Positions 32,501 through 42,473 of a stretch of 64,000 nt of DNA are shown piece after piece. Source of the DNA: Corticium candelabrum (Eukaryota > Porifera > Homoscleromorpha > Homosclerophorida > Plakinidae); contig NC_085085.1 of the NCBI RefSeq assembly GCF_963422355.1, forward strand, positions 6,797,733-6,861,732. The letters are read 5' to 3'. The notes under the pieces were generated by a model, which saw only the letters and a list, made by a program, of their open reading frames with translations, searched no databases and was not told the origin of the DNA. Both the position numbers and the translations under genes were made by a program. Every line of letters starts with the position of its first letter. The first letter of the stretch is position 1.

Positions 32501-35165
32501 GAAGTGTGCACATCTTTGTAAACAACTAGAATAACAGAATCATGAGATAAGAGGCAGTTATTACCTTAACTAATAGAAGCAGCATTAGAGTGATACTGAC
32601 CAGTTTACACCCCCCACCTCACATACTGAAGAGATACACTGTACATATGCTGCTAGCATTGTGATGCTGAAACTTGTTTGATTCAGTTTTACTAAAGTGT
32701 GTTTCATACTAGAGATAGTTGAATTCCGTCACAAGAGATTTTCAGTTGCTAACAATAGATCAAGCAATTGAAAATCTGAATGTCATCATTATCACCTCCA
32801 CTGGCAACAAGCTGATTAGAAATACATACATGTGAAACAAAGAAGGCAAATGAAAGGCATCTTCAATGCATTATCGCCTGGCAGTTCAATTAGAACAAAC
32901 AATACAAAATCATCAAAATAAAAAAGACTCAACAGTAGACAGAAACTGTAAGCTGTTGTCTTGTCAGTACGCTGTGATAATAAATCTCCAAATAAGTTTC
33001 TTACCAAATAAGAAATGGCCACTGCCAATGAAATCCCCCCTTACAAACTTTCTACAAGTACAAAACCCTCTGAATTGAGACAACAGCAAATAAAAACAAC
33101 TAGACAGTTACTGTTACTCTCAGATGAGGCAAGGCTAAGTTTAATCAGTTTGTAGTATATCTTTCTTAAAACACTGCCTGGTCAACCCACCCGTAAAGAT
33201 AAACACTGCTCCTTTCTACTTCATCAAGAGCTTTCTAGTAGATAAAGACAAACTGGTGTTCCAAGTAACCAGACGTTCTAATTCAGTAACTATTTACAAT
33301 TAATGGTCACCACAAAAACCCCAAAATAAGAAGGCTAGTCAGTCTTGACTCAAAGACACTATACAAGACTCGCTTTGAACAGATGGATCAGAAGCTCCTA
33401 GAATATCCATAGCTTATAGAGTAGCTACAACAACTCACATGGACTTTTAATTAAGCATCACAGCAGCATAAGATGGTCTGGCACAAAGCTGCATGAACTA
33501 AAGAGACTGCAAAAAGCTTCAGCAGCATCTTCAAACTGTGGATATACAGTCACAATGAACAAAATAAACCACTGATGTTTCAATACTAGTTGTCTTCTAC
33601 TCATAACAAATATGTATACCGTATTTCCTTGATTAAAAGCCACCCTCGTTTAAATGACGCATTTCAATCAATTTCAATATATCTAGCTCAAAGTTTGAAG
33701 GAAGAATCATACGACTTCTTCGGAGATGTGAGGTAAACGTTTCTTAGACTACCCGTATACTGTTTGACCGCATGACGTCTTAAAGTGAGAAATACGTACC
33801 AGTATCGTTAGTTTTGTTCTCTTGTAAAGGTGTCAAACCTACAGTGTGTACACATACACACTTCTAAAGCACGGACAGAGCCTTTACCAAATAAACGCTG
33901 CCCTTGAATAAGCGCCACCCTCATTAAACACTGCGATTGGAACCCTAGCTAAAAATAAATGCCATGACATTTAATTGAAGATATACAGTAATCTCTTTTA
34001 CTAGATATAGTATTTTTCTGTATATGAAGCTTTCTATTGTCTTTCACTTGCTAGTATTTATGCAGAGTTCATGAGCAGCAAAGCAAAGGTCAAACAAACA
34101 GACAAACTAATTGTTCTATTTTCATAAATCCTCTACTAGTGCACAACCAACCTTATACTACGAACCCAGTCCTACTACTAGCTGTAAGAGAGTGCATTGA
34201 GCCTTCTTTCCTACTTCCCACAGTCTCTTTTAAACTCAGCTACATTCACAGCCACATCAAGGATACTTGCATATCGTCCTTAGAAAGAGACTTTGCCATG
34301 TGCCTTATTTTCACCCTTATCTTCAAGTGTCCTTGAGTCAAGGCAGTAGAAATGCACCTCAACTCTGCCAAAATGCTCTAAAAACTAATGGACAGAGGGG
34401 CAGACAGACAGGCAATCAAGCAAACACAAACAAAACCAAGATCACCAACAGCCTCAAACAGACCAGACCAATAGAAAGCAAAACTCAGCCACAAACATAC
34501 CACCTAAAAATCAACAAAAATCCAACCAAATTAATGAGTGTCCAGTTTTTACCTGGTCTGCTAGCATCAATACTGTTTTCATAGAGAAACGTCTTGAACA
34601 AAAGTTGAATAGATCCTCCAAGCTGGGGCCAAGAAGATCCATCACAAGAACGTTGTAATCTCTATCTTGTCCATACCACCTATTAAAAGCAACCAAAACG
34701 GGTGTCAAAACTACAACTCAAAACAGCAGGGGTCTCCTAGCTGTCATAGCAACGCAACAAGACCCCAGGCCAGGCCAGACACCGACACCGACGACCGAAG
34801 GCGTGGTTAGACAACGCGTAAAAAGTTTGGCAGTTTGAAGAAGCACAGTAACTCAATTACCTGATATTCGGAATGCCCAGGCCACCGTTCAAAATTCTGT
34901 ACAGCTTCGACTCGTACAGCAGTTGCGGGTGACGAGCTTTCTGAGATTCCATTTTCACGGCTACTTCCTGGACACATTACGTCAGCAAAAGACATCTGGT
35001 TGATACACGAACACCTTCGCCACCGTTCTGTACCGTTACCTCGCCGTTGGTGATATTGACGGCCAAATAAATGTCGCCGAAACTTCCGCTGCCGATTTTA
35101 CGCACAAGTCGGTACTTCCCTCCCACCTGATATTCACCCTTGCTGCCAGAGCTACTGCTTGCCAT
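26565..35165 (-). CDS. CSNK1A1: Casein kinase I alpha
   Basis: Eight exons join in frame on the minus strand: 35040-35165, 34861-34967, 34553-34679, 30361-30459, 30154-30293, 29979-30057, 29846-29920 and 26565-27020; 402 residues. This Ser/Thr kinase phosphorylates beta-catenin, Hedgehog pathway proteins and many others in cytoplasm and nucleus. Visible kinase features are the Gly loop [18 protein letters not shown] with the ATP Lys, [16 protein letters not shown] catalytic loop, [12 protein letters not shown] (the DFG motif), [18 protein letters not shown] (CK1-type activation segment) and the [14 protein letters not shown] helix. The N-terminus [20 protein letters not shown] is diagnostic for the alpha isoform. 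The C-terminal tail after [10 protein letters not shown] is about 80 residues longer than the vertebrate tail and rich in Lys, Glu and Arg. Introns of 4.1 and 2.8 kb are packed with transposons. Confidence 0.95.
27060..27500 (+). mobile_element. 5'-truncated non-LTR retrotransposon 3' end with (GACA)n tail (copy B)
   Basis: Nearly the same segment as at 16178-16660 but on the plus strand: [20 protein letters not shown] and [20 protein letters not shown], stop at 27373, a 3' untranslated tail, then (GACA)n at 27477. A GACA-rich tract also precedes the copy (27060-27110). Lies in the last intron of the casein kinase gene. Confidence 0.7.
27501..27765. other. Intron sequence, nothing recognised
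   Basis: Short stretch between two mobile elements. ORFs on both strands (27469-27759) are unsupported. Confidence 0.4.
27766..28965. mobile_element. PIF/Harbinger-like MITE hosting a nested element
   Basis: Terminal inverted repeats GGGCCGTGTTTTC (left) and GGAAACACACCC (right) are flanked by CTA and TAA, fitting the 3-bp TWA duplications of PIF/Harbinger elements. Subterminal sequence contains many palindromic 'ctaaacc/ggtttag' motifs (27790-27840, 28140-28260, 28925-28950). A second MITE (28264-28919) is inserted near the right end. No transposase. Confidence 0.65.
28264..28919. mobile_element. MITE with TTAA target duplication (Kolobok/piggyBac-like), copy 1
   Basis: Perfectly mirrored ends AGGTACACTCC...GGAGTGTACCT are each flanked by TTAA (28260-28263 and 28920-28923). 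The inverted similarity continues inward for over 100 bp (cgtttagcgctacgccc, gattgcat, ggcaaagatgaatatcagagcg on the left; cgctctcatatccggctttgcc, gattgcgtagctatgcaatc on the right). TTAA duplications are characteristic of piggyBac and Kolobok superfamilies. No coding capacity. A diverged inverted copy lies at 5459-6103. Confidence 0.85.
29230..29560 (+). mobile_element. 5'-truncated non-LTR retrotransposon 3' end (copy C, diverged)
   Basis: A plus-strand frame reads [19 protein letters not shown] then [17 protein letters not shown], clearly related to copies A and B, and the copy ends in (GACA)n at 29538-29568. Upstream sequence from 28980 may belong to the same element, but I cannot confirm it. 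Confidence 0.6.
30903..32040. mobile_element. Foldback (long inverted repeat) element in a casein kinase intron
   Basis: Left arm about 30903-31335 and right arm about 31690-32040 are inverted copies: AGGGGAACTCCAA / TTGGAGTTCCCCT at the tips, then gccagtaaactaca, aaggccttag, aggatgctag, cctctcacagaagatgag and their complements. The left arm has an extra stretch of roughly 70 bp. The right tip is followed by TTAA; the left TTAA is missing. The tip pattern resembles the 28.26 kb element (AGGTACACTCC), so a related TTAA-type family is likely. No coding sequence. Confidence 0.75.
32041..34552. other. Casein kinase intron sequence; degraded MITE at about 33621-34000
   Basis: No exon. Near 33621, taccgtatttccttgattaa with 'agccaccctcgtttaaatgacgc', and near 33890 'cttgaataagcgccaccctcat', look like parts of a common animal MITE with tacAGTA-type ends, but too degraded for boundaries. 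The rest is AT-rich without recognisable content. Confidence 0.35.
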
Positions 35166-35292
35166 GCTATTGTCGCACTGAGACTCAAAAGTATCGCAAT
35201 CACACTGAAATCACCCGCAACATTGACGTACAAGCTTCTAACCTCGCGCATGCGCTATAGCGATTACGAGAAGGCGAACATCACAACATTCT
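35166..35292. promoter_or_regulatory. Bidirectional promoter of casein kinase I alpha and URM1
   Basis: Only 127 bp separate the two divergent start codons. A perfect NRF-1-type palindrome GCGCATGCGC lies at 35246-35255. Transcription starts cannot be placed by eye. Confidence 0.7.
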
Positions 35293-37258
35293 ATGAGTGC
35301 GGTGGAATTGTCAGTAGAGTTCAGGTAAGATCACTGTGTAGTTACGGTTATTGTTGCATTGTCGAGCAATGTGCTGCATGCTAATTGTCGTCTAACGAAG
35401 TATTCCCTCTTGTTACTTCACTGTGGGGTAATGCCTATGCAGCTAGAGTGCTGCATGAGGTGCATACCGGCTGCGGGCGAGGATGTCGTACAAATGTTAC
35501 GCTCTTTGAAAGGTCGTCTTTAGCTTTGCATTTGTGTAGACAGGAGTCTAGTTTTTGGATGGGCTGAGCAGTGTCTAGAATGCATGCATTGTATGGCTAT
35601 ACAATGTAGCAATATTATTCAGGAATCGTGAGATCTTGAATGAATGAATGAACTTTTGTATTGTAACTAGATTGTTGTGATGATAATGGTGTTCTTTGAA
35701 ACGAATGATGAATGAATGAATGAATTTGTATTTAGAAAGGGAAAGCCTTCAGCCCGAGGCCAAAGACCAATCCACCAGATGCCTTGGAATTTGTTGTAAA
35801 ATTAATGGTACACCCTGTCATGCCACAGTTGGTCCGCCACCCATAGAACTACACGTGGCTGCCATAACTGGTCCTGGACCACTTGTGGCTGCCATACTTG
35901 ATCCCCGAGATCACTTATGGTTGTTACTGCATGTGCTTCCTCAAGTGGTCCTACCCTGACCAGGACTAGTTATGGCAGCTGCACGTGGTCCTAGGGCCAG
36001 TTAGGGCAGCCATAGTGGTCTCAGAGTAGCGACAAGTGGTCCTAGGACATCTGATTTTACACTGAACTGAAAAGAACTGTATAGTGTAACCTTTGCTACT
36101 ATGCATGCGACGAGCTGCAAGATACTTGCCAGTAGTAATCACTTGCATCCTACACATCCATTATTCTCTTAATTCTTTCAAAACAGACAGAAGTCTAAAC
36201 AGGCAAACTAAAACTGGTCACACTTCTATTGTACACTTGTAGCCATTAACGCCAGTCTTGTGACCCGTACACAATATTATACCATCCTTTACAAGTATGG
36301 CATCGGACCATCTGGCTGTCCTCAGGCATGTGGCACGAACAGTGCTAGTGCTGGTGGATACTGTCTTTCTGTGAGGTGCATGCATACTCTCGCCAGATGC
36401 TGGTCGTTGCCAACATTTGTTGAAATTTGCACATGCTGGATGCAGACCAATAGTGGACCATTTGGTTCACAGCATCTGGTCCAGCTCAGACGGTAATGGT
36501 AGGAATAGTTGTGGCATGAGAGTACACACTACACAGACTCTCAGTTGTCGTCTGAGACCCATTGTCTCACTATATATATTGACCATAACACAATGTATAC
36601 ACAAGTAATAAGTGAAATGACACAACTGAACGACTACTGTAAGCAAAACTCAAACAAAAATCACTACTCTCAACCAGCCATACACTTTCCAGTATGATAC
36701 TATCAATTATCTGTACTCATATTTTCACACACGTTATGCAGTTTATTACAACTACAAGTGAAATTACTGACTGTATGTGTCACTATGTCTGCTGTCGTAG
36801 AGAATAGTATAATTAGTATTATTAATAATATTTCGGAAATACTTTGTAATATGTTGTATTTTGATTTATGAGTAATTAACTGGATAATTTTTAATCACTG
36901 TTTTACTTCCATGGTGAATGTGCTCATATGTCTTTGCTCTTGTTGTGTTACAAGTTTGATGTTATTCTCCTATGTTGTGTACGATAGTGGTGGCGCTGAG
37001 CTTTTGTTTGGCAAAGTTAAGAAACACTGTGTGACGTTACCAGCTCAAGAAGAATTGTGGACGATCGGATTGTTGTTGTATTGGATTAGAGACAATCTTC
37101 TGCTAGAAAGGCCTGAACTGTTCATGCAGGGACAGACGGTGAGACCAGGGATACTCGTACTGGTGAATGACACCGACTGGGAGCTACTGGGAGAACTGGA
37201 GTATCAGATCAGAAGTGGGGACAAGATTGTATTTATATCAACTTTACATGGAGGATAG
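35293..37258 (+). CDS. URM1: Ubiquitin-related modifier 1
   Basis: Two exons, 35293-35324 and 36988-37258, encode 100 residues beginning [18 protein letters not shown] and ending STLHGG. URM1 is a beta-grasp sulfur carrier and ubiquitin-like modifier. Its C-terminal GlyGly is adenylated and thiocarboxylated by an E1-like enzyme (MOCS3/Uba4) to supply sulfur for tRNA wobble-uridine thiolation. Length (vertebrate proteins are about 101), [36 protein letters not shown] and the free HGG end all match. Phase at the junction is clean (AG plus T). It shares a promoter with casein kinase I alpha. Confidence 0.95.
35818..36051. repeat. Palindrome-rich minisatellite in URM1 intron 1
   Basis: Several copies of gtggtcctag-type and complementary ctaggaccac/ctggaccact-type units, together with tggctgccat/atggcagc, give an interleaved inverted-repeat array of about 230 bp. 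GAAT-type tetranucleotide runs precede it (35637-35725). Confidence 0.6.
36052..36987. other. URM1 intron sequence, nothing recognised
   Basis: AT-rich with scattered short ORFs in no supported frame. Confidence 0.4.
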
Positions 37259-38926
37259 AGATAAACAATTTAAAGTAGTGATTGATACCATGGGTTAGTC
37301 TCACATAGACAGACCCTTTCCGAAAGGCTCTGGCTATGCAAGACTATCGTCATGGGTGTTTGTAACAAAGCAATGAATGTGTATGATATCAAGTATCAGT
37401 AGTTGATATGTTATAGTATGTGCTGCTGCATATAATCTAGTTTCAAGCACACTAACAGGGTACAATGGACAAAAAATTGAGCTTGCTGACATGACAGTGC
37501 ACGATTCTCTTGTAATTTATTTTAATGGCACATACTGAGGTTTGAAATGTTGTGAAAGACACCACATTCTACTGTCACTGAAGGTAGGCTGTAGGTTGTA
37601 CAGTATAATGTATACTGTACGTGTAATCATGTAAGGGTGGGCTACGGCTGCAGTGACTGTACTTTTGATTATTTTGAAACTACGATGTGATTCCATCATA
37701 TTCTGTCTACGCGGACTCACGTGGTTGTCTTTTATAATAATTCAGCAGTGTCTTATCCTTACGAGAATACAGTAGAATAGTACTAGGACTTACCGTTTTA
37801 GAAAGATATCCTTCTGGTATCTGCTTAGCACAGCCAGAAAGAAAACTCTGACACGGATACGGTGGCATATGGTATAAGATGAAATATTGGCAGGAAATTT
37901 ATTTTGAAGGTCTTTCAGGGAGCACCAATATAAAATCTGCCATTAATTTGCCCACAGGGATATGCTGAGGTCATCACACATAGGATCAGGCATCATGGTG
38001 ATGAGGCCACAAGATGGTAACCCCTGCAGTGCTTGCCATCTTTTGTGCCTACCCTGTCTACCAGGAAGGTTAAGAATGAGGTCTAGATACCTTCTTTGTG
38101 CTGGCACAGCAATTCTTCATCGCTAGACAGTATAGTTGGAGACCAGTAAGTTAGGGAAATGTGATGGTCACAACACAGCCACAGCTGTTGTGGGTACATA
38201 GACAGTATCGATTATCCAACAATGCAAATGATGCCCAACTCCCAAAATAAAATCATGCTTTTTCTGTCAATTTCTTAGCAAACGGATAAAATAAATTCCC
38301 ACCAATGTTTCATCTTATAATATCTTATAGTAGTATAATATGGTATGTACCTAGACTAAAATCTCTATTTTTGTGCACTCCTGTGAAGCTACAAATCATC
38401 ATCATCATAACTGTGGTACTTACTGATCATCATCATATTATGAATAGCTCCATGACATGAACTGCACAAGGAAAAGTATTCGATCTCCTCTAGGATATCC
38501 ACATCCAGTTAAAAATTGCTAAGATATGAGAATACATGCTTCATTGCACTTCCTTTGCTTTGGTCACCATCCTCCAAGCACATGAAACATTGAATGGCCA
38601 GCAACATAACACTCTTGGGGGGTCAGATATACTACTGTATTAGCCTCAAACTTATGTCATCGTTGCTCTATTAGTATGCTTAGTGACTAAGAGTCCACTT
38701 CCATGTTCTCACATTTAACCTAGGCAATTGATGAATCTCACAACAAAAGCTGAACTTTCATCTTTGAGCTTGAAATTGATTGGTATAACACTATTTCTAC
38801 CACAAACTGTACTTAATTAAAACATTAACTGTAGACAACAGTTACTCCTGAATTCTATCCATCCAGCATAACTCCACATCAGTAAAACTATTTCCAAGCA
38901 AATCAAGTCAGAGATAATAGCTAAAC
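37259..38926. other. Convergent intergenic region between URM1 and MRLC genes
   Basis: Holds the two 3' ends. At 37293-37347 a short imperfect palindrome (TAGTCT...AGACTA with CAGACC / GGCTCTGG) resembles a miniature foldback family. A larger MITE follows at 37866-38346. A (ATC)n-like patch lies near 38395. No gene. Confidence 0.5.
37866..38346. mobile_element. MITE of the ATTGGCAGG family (copy 3)
   Basis: The left end catatggtataagatgaaat then attggcaggaaatttatttt is mirrored by the right end aaaataaattcccaccaatg then tttcatcttata...atatggtatg. Internal landmarks (gaggccacaagatg, tgcctaccctgtcta, gattatccaacaatg) match copy 2 at 17290-17703. Confidence 0.8.
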
Positions 38927-40044
38927 TTACTCATCCTTTGTACCATGCTTCAGAATTCGAGTAAATGCTGGGTAATCAAACTTTCCCTCAGCATCTATGG
39001 GAGCATCTCGAAACATCTCATCAACCTGTGACATAAAAAATACATGAGAAATGACAGAAAACGGAGTAGCAAGATTGGTTTACACTGGATAGAACACAGA
39101 CACATACATATATACATACACACAAACAGACACATTATTACTGTAACACAGTCTACAGTAGCATGTGAGGGCTGTTTATATTTTGACATGGACGCTATGG
39201 TTTCCCAAACCTTATGTTCATGCCGAAAATATCTCACACAAATACCTACAAACTAGACTTCCAGGAGAAGAATGAAATGCACACCCCACGCAAACAGGAA
39301 TTAATCCGTCTATCTCTCCAGCTGAGATTTACACTACCACAAACCTCATCTTCAGTGAATCGATCTCCCATGGTCATGAGCAGTTCACGTAGCCTACAAC
39401 AAACTCAGCAGTGACACCAAACTCTAAATCAATTTATCCACAGCCATTGTACTTGTCGTCGTGTATATATCCGGTCCCTTCTTCGTCAAAACACGCAAAC
39501 GCGTTCTTTATGACGTCCTCCGGGTCCGTACCATTTAATTTCTCTCCAAAGACGGTGAGAAACATCGTGAAATTCATCGGTCCCAAACTCTCGCCCATCA
39601 TCTCATCATAATACGACTCCGGATATTCTCGGCCTAACAAAGAAATACGCAGAAGGTGAAGTAATTAACCATAACTTCCGAGGTCAACCCACAAAGGGGC
39701 CTCACCTAACGAAGCCATCATGTCCTTTAGATCTTCTTTGTCGATGAATCCGTCCCTGTTCTGGTCGATCATATTGAACGCCTAAAGCAAAATTCGGGCA
39801 ACAGGTGAGCGTGGGTATGGACAGATACATGCTATAACGGCTTGCCGTTCAGACGCACTGTACTGTACCTCTTTGAATTCCTGTATTTGAGCTTGGTCAA
39901 ACATAGCAAACACGTTCGAAGTGGCTCGTTGAGCTCGCTTCTTCGGGTTCTTCTTTCCTGCTTTTCTCGCAGCCTGGACAGTGCGCACACAAATAATACT
40001 ATGTGAAAAACGCTGAAAATAACGCCAACAAAAGCACGCACCAT
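38927..40044 (-). CDS. Myosin regulatory light chain (MYL9/MYL12 type)
   Basis: Six exons join on the minus strand: 40042-40044 (only the ATG), 39869-39973, 39706-39781, 39453-39633, 39345-39393 and 38927-39025; 170 residues. The EF-hand protein binds the myosin II neck and switches contraction on when phosphorylated. [16 protein letters not shown] near residue 15 contains the conserved Thr-Ser pair targeted by myosin light chain kinase and ROCK. The first EF loop [12 protein letters not shown] keeps its metal ligands; [34 protein letters not shown] and [13 protein letters not shown] follow the family order. The stop (38927-38929) overlaps a strong donor consensus gtaagt, so an alternative short C-terminal exon is possible. 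An exon consisting of just the start codon is inferred from the good donor gtgcgt right after ATG. Confidence 0.9.
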
Positions 40045-40165
40045 TTGAACACACGCGATGAGATGGAGAACAAAAAATGTGAAACGCGCACGCTACGTTG
40101 CACCTCGAGATCCCTCTGCTTATGCGCGAATTATAATACGGGTTAGCCTATCGGAGGTTTCATTG
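40045..40165. promoter_or_regulatory. Bidirectional promoter of MRLC and PLPP genes
   Basis: The two start codons are divergent and 121 bp apart. The gap contains GC-rich words such as acgcgcacgc and atgcgcg and the TATA-like ttataata. No clear NRF-1 palindrome. Confidence 0.55.
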
Positions 40166-40540
40166 ATGTCGTCACGTGTTCTGATTGTTGTCGAAATTGC
40201 TCTGCGAATCGTTCTTTTCGTCGTGTTTTTGTAAGATATGCAGCCTGTGATTTGCGATAGAATCGTGTAAGTAACGCTAATTAAATTGTGCAGACAAACG
40301 GAGAACGTCAAGCCATTTATCAGAGTCATTCAGCAAGAAGAGATATGGCTATACAAAAATCCTATTTCACCAGACACGATCACACCTAACGCAGTGTTTG
40401 TAAGCGTGTAGACTAGTCTGTCTAGACTACTAAATATCTAGATACGATAGAGTATCTTCTATAATTAATTTTTAATATTAATTATATTATTAATTATTTA
40501 GTATTGATCAGTGGGAGACATGCAACTCCAAGGTTAACCA

Positions 40541-40608
<68 letters not shown>

Positions 40609-40658
40609 TTGTGTAGCCTCGGCCTCCCAGACCCATGTACGGGTCTGGGAAGCCGAGG

Positions 40659-40718
<60 letters not shown>

Positions 40719-40769
40719 TTTGTGTAGCCTCGGCCTCCCAGACCCGTGTACGGGTCTGGGAAGCCGAGG

Positions 40770-40832
<63 letters not shown>

Positions 40833-42259
40833 GTGTGTGTGTTGCATGCACCAAACATTACAAAACAGTCTTATATTATTACAGCAATTTGCTGCTTACA
40901 TACCATACTTGAAGAACCTCTCTCTTTGTATTGGTAAATTATGGAGTACGTAAATTGAAATGTAGTTAGTTGAGTGGTGAATCTCACTTTTAGCGGATGG
41001 TTGTTTGGGATGAGAGATATAATTGATGATATGTACGTGTATTTGGTAATATTCATCGCATTGAGATGCTTCACTTTCGTACAAAGACATGCATTGACTT
41101 CAACCTGACTGACTGCATGCACAACTTCCAGTATCTATTGCCTGTCTTATTTACTTGTCACTTGAAGAGATTTCAAAATGCTTCTTTGCTCCTCAGTCAT
41201 CCGTGTGTCATGGGCGGACTTGTAACAATTTTAATCTGTTTTATATAAATTGTCATTTCACAGGCTATTTCAATCGGTGTTCCTCTTATATGCATTCTGC
41301 TACGTTTGCTCTATTCAACTGATAAGTCAGAAATGGGACATGCACTACTTGGTAAACTGGTCTCAAGTAATTGTGTGCAACCTTTATGGATTTACGTTAA
41401 TTTTATTCTTGATGGTTAGGATTGACATTGGCTCTGACACTCAATGCTGTCATCACGAACTTTATCAAACTTGCAGTCGGAAGGTGGTTATCTTTTGCCA
41501 TATCCAGTGACTTTGCTGATACAATGTAACATGTTGCTGCATCGTAGACCGCGTCCTGATTTTTTCTATCGCTGTTTTCCGGATGGTATATTCAAGGTTG
41601 ATTGGAGATGTACAGGTGATCCTGTGATGATTCTGGAAGGACGGAAAAGCTTTCCTAGTGGACATTCCTCGTGTAAGACATGTAGTCATATTCTTTCACA
41701 CTGAGGCAGACTTTGAATGAACAGGCAGCAGGACATTTGATTGCGAGTTGAAACAACTGTTTAAGTAAATTGTTTAACTTAATTAATCACTTTCCTATTA
41801 GGGTCATTCGCTGGACTGGGTTATCTGTCACTCTACTGGGCAGGGAAGCTACACTGTTTCTCTTCTCTAGGAAGAGGCCAGTCATGGCGGCTCGTGGCTG
41901 CATTTTCCCCAGCATTTGGAGCCCTCCTAATAGCAGTGTCCAGAACGTGTGACTATAAACATCACTGGCAAGGTACTGGTAGGCATACTGCTAAACATCA
42001 AACATACCAACGTTATTGAATGATACATCTTTGTGTTCAGATGTCATCGTCGGGTCATTGCTTGGTATGCAAAATACTGATAGATTTATAAATCAGTCAT
42101 TGTCCAGATATCAATGTTGCAGGTTTTGGAATTGCTTACGTTTCCTATCGACAATACTTCCCAAGTTTAACCAACAGGTTATGTCACAGTCCACATTCTA
42201 GTGTCTCAGATCACACTATGAAAGCAAGGCATAACCCTTTGAATTTAGAAACTGTGTAG
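40166..42259 (+). CDS. Phospholipid phosphatase PLPP4/PLPP5 type (PAP2 family)
   Basis: Eight exons join in frame: 40166-40230, 40294-40399, 41264-41351, 41420-41483, 41548-41672, 41802-41972, 42041-42064 and 42123-42259; 259 residues, close to the vertebrate 264. This integral membrane enzyme dephosphorylates phosphatidic acid and diacylglycerol pyrophosphate. The three PAP2 catalytic signatures are intact: [19 protein letters not shown] (motif 1), SFPSGHSS (motif 2 with the His) and [13 protein letters not shown] (motif 3 with the nucleophilic His). The N-terminal [14 protein letters not shown] also matches this subgroup. About six hydrophobic segments are visible. Exon 7 is a 24-nt microexon with proper splice sites (ttcag / gtatgc). 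Intron 2 carries a GT-tract with two large palindromes. It shares a promoter with the MRLC gene. Confidence 0.92.
40543..40841. repeat. (GT)n tract with two copies of a 48-bp palindrome
   Basis: GT runs (about 40543-40606, 40662-40715, 40773-40841) alternate with near-perfect palindromes at 40614-40661 and 40725-40772. Each reads tagcctcggcctcccagacc, a 4-6 bp centre, then ggtctgggaagccgaggcta. The composite unit has a period of 111 bp. All long Cys-Val or Thr-His ORFs here are microsatellite artefacts. Confidence 0.95.
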
Positions 42260-42409
42260 AGCTATTCAACAGCTATGATAGAAATTCATAGAAATATTGA
42301 GATACCTGGAGGAGAATTTTTACATAACATCTTATAGAATCTCAAAATATGGCTATACATAGGGTACGTTTACTTTGTGTCATCTCTGACGCACACGTGC
42401 ACACGCATG

Positions 42410-42473
<64 letters not shown>

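Noticed and set aside
40508-40937. Long ORFs of Cys-Val or Thr-His repeats on both strands
   Set aside because: They are translations of the (GT)n tract and its palindromes; the same applies to runs at 17.94, 22.87, 23.57, 25.15, 42.42 and 55.64 kb.
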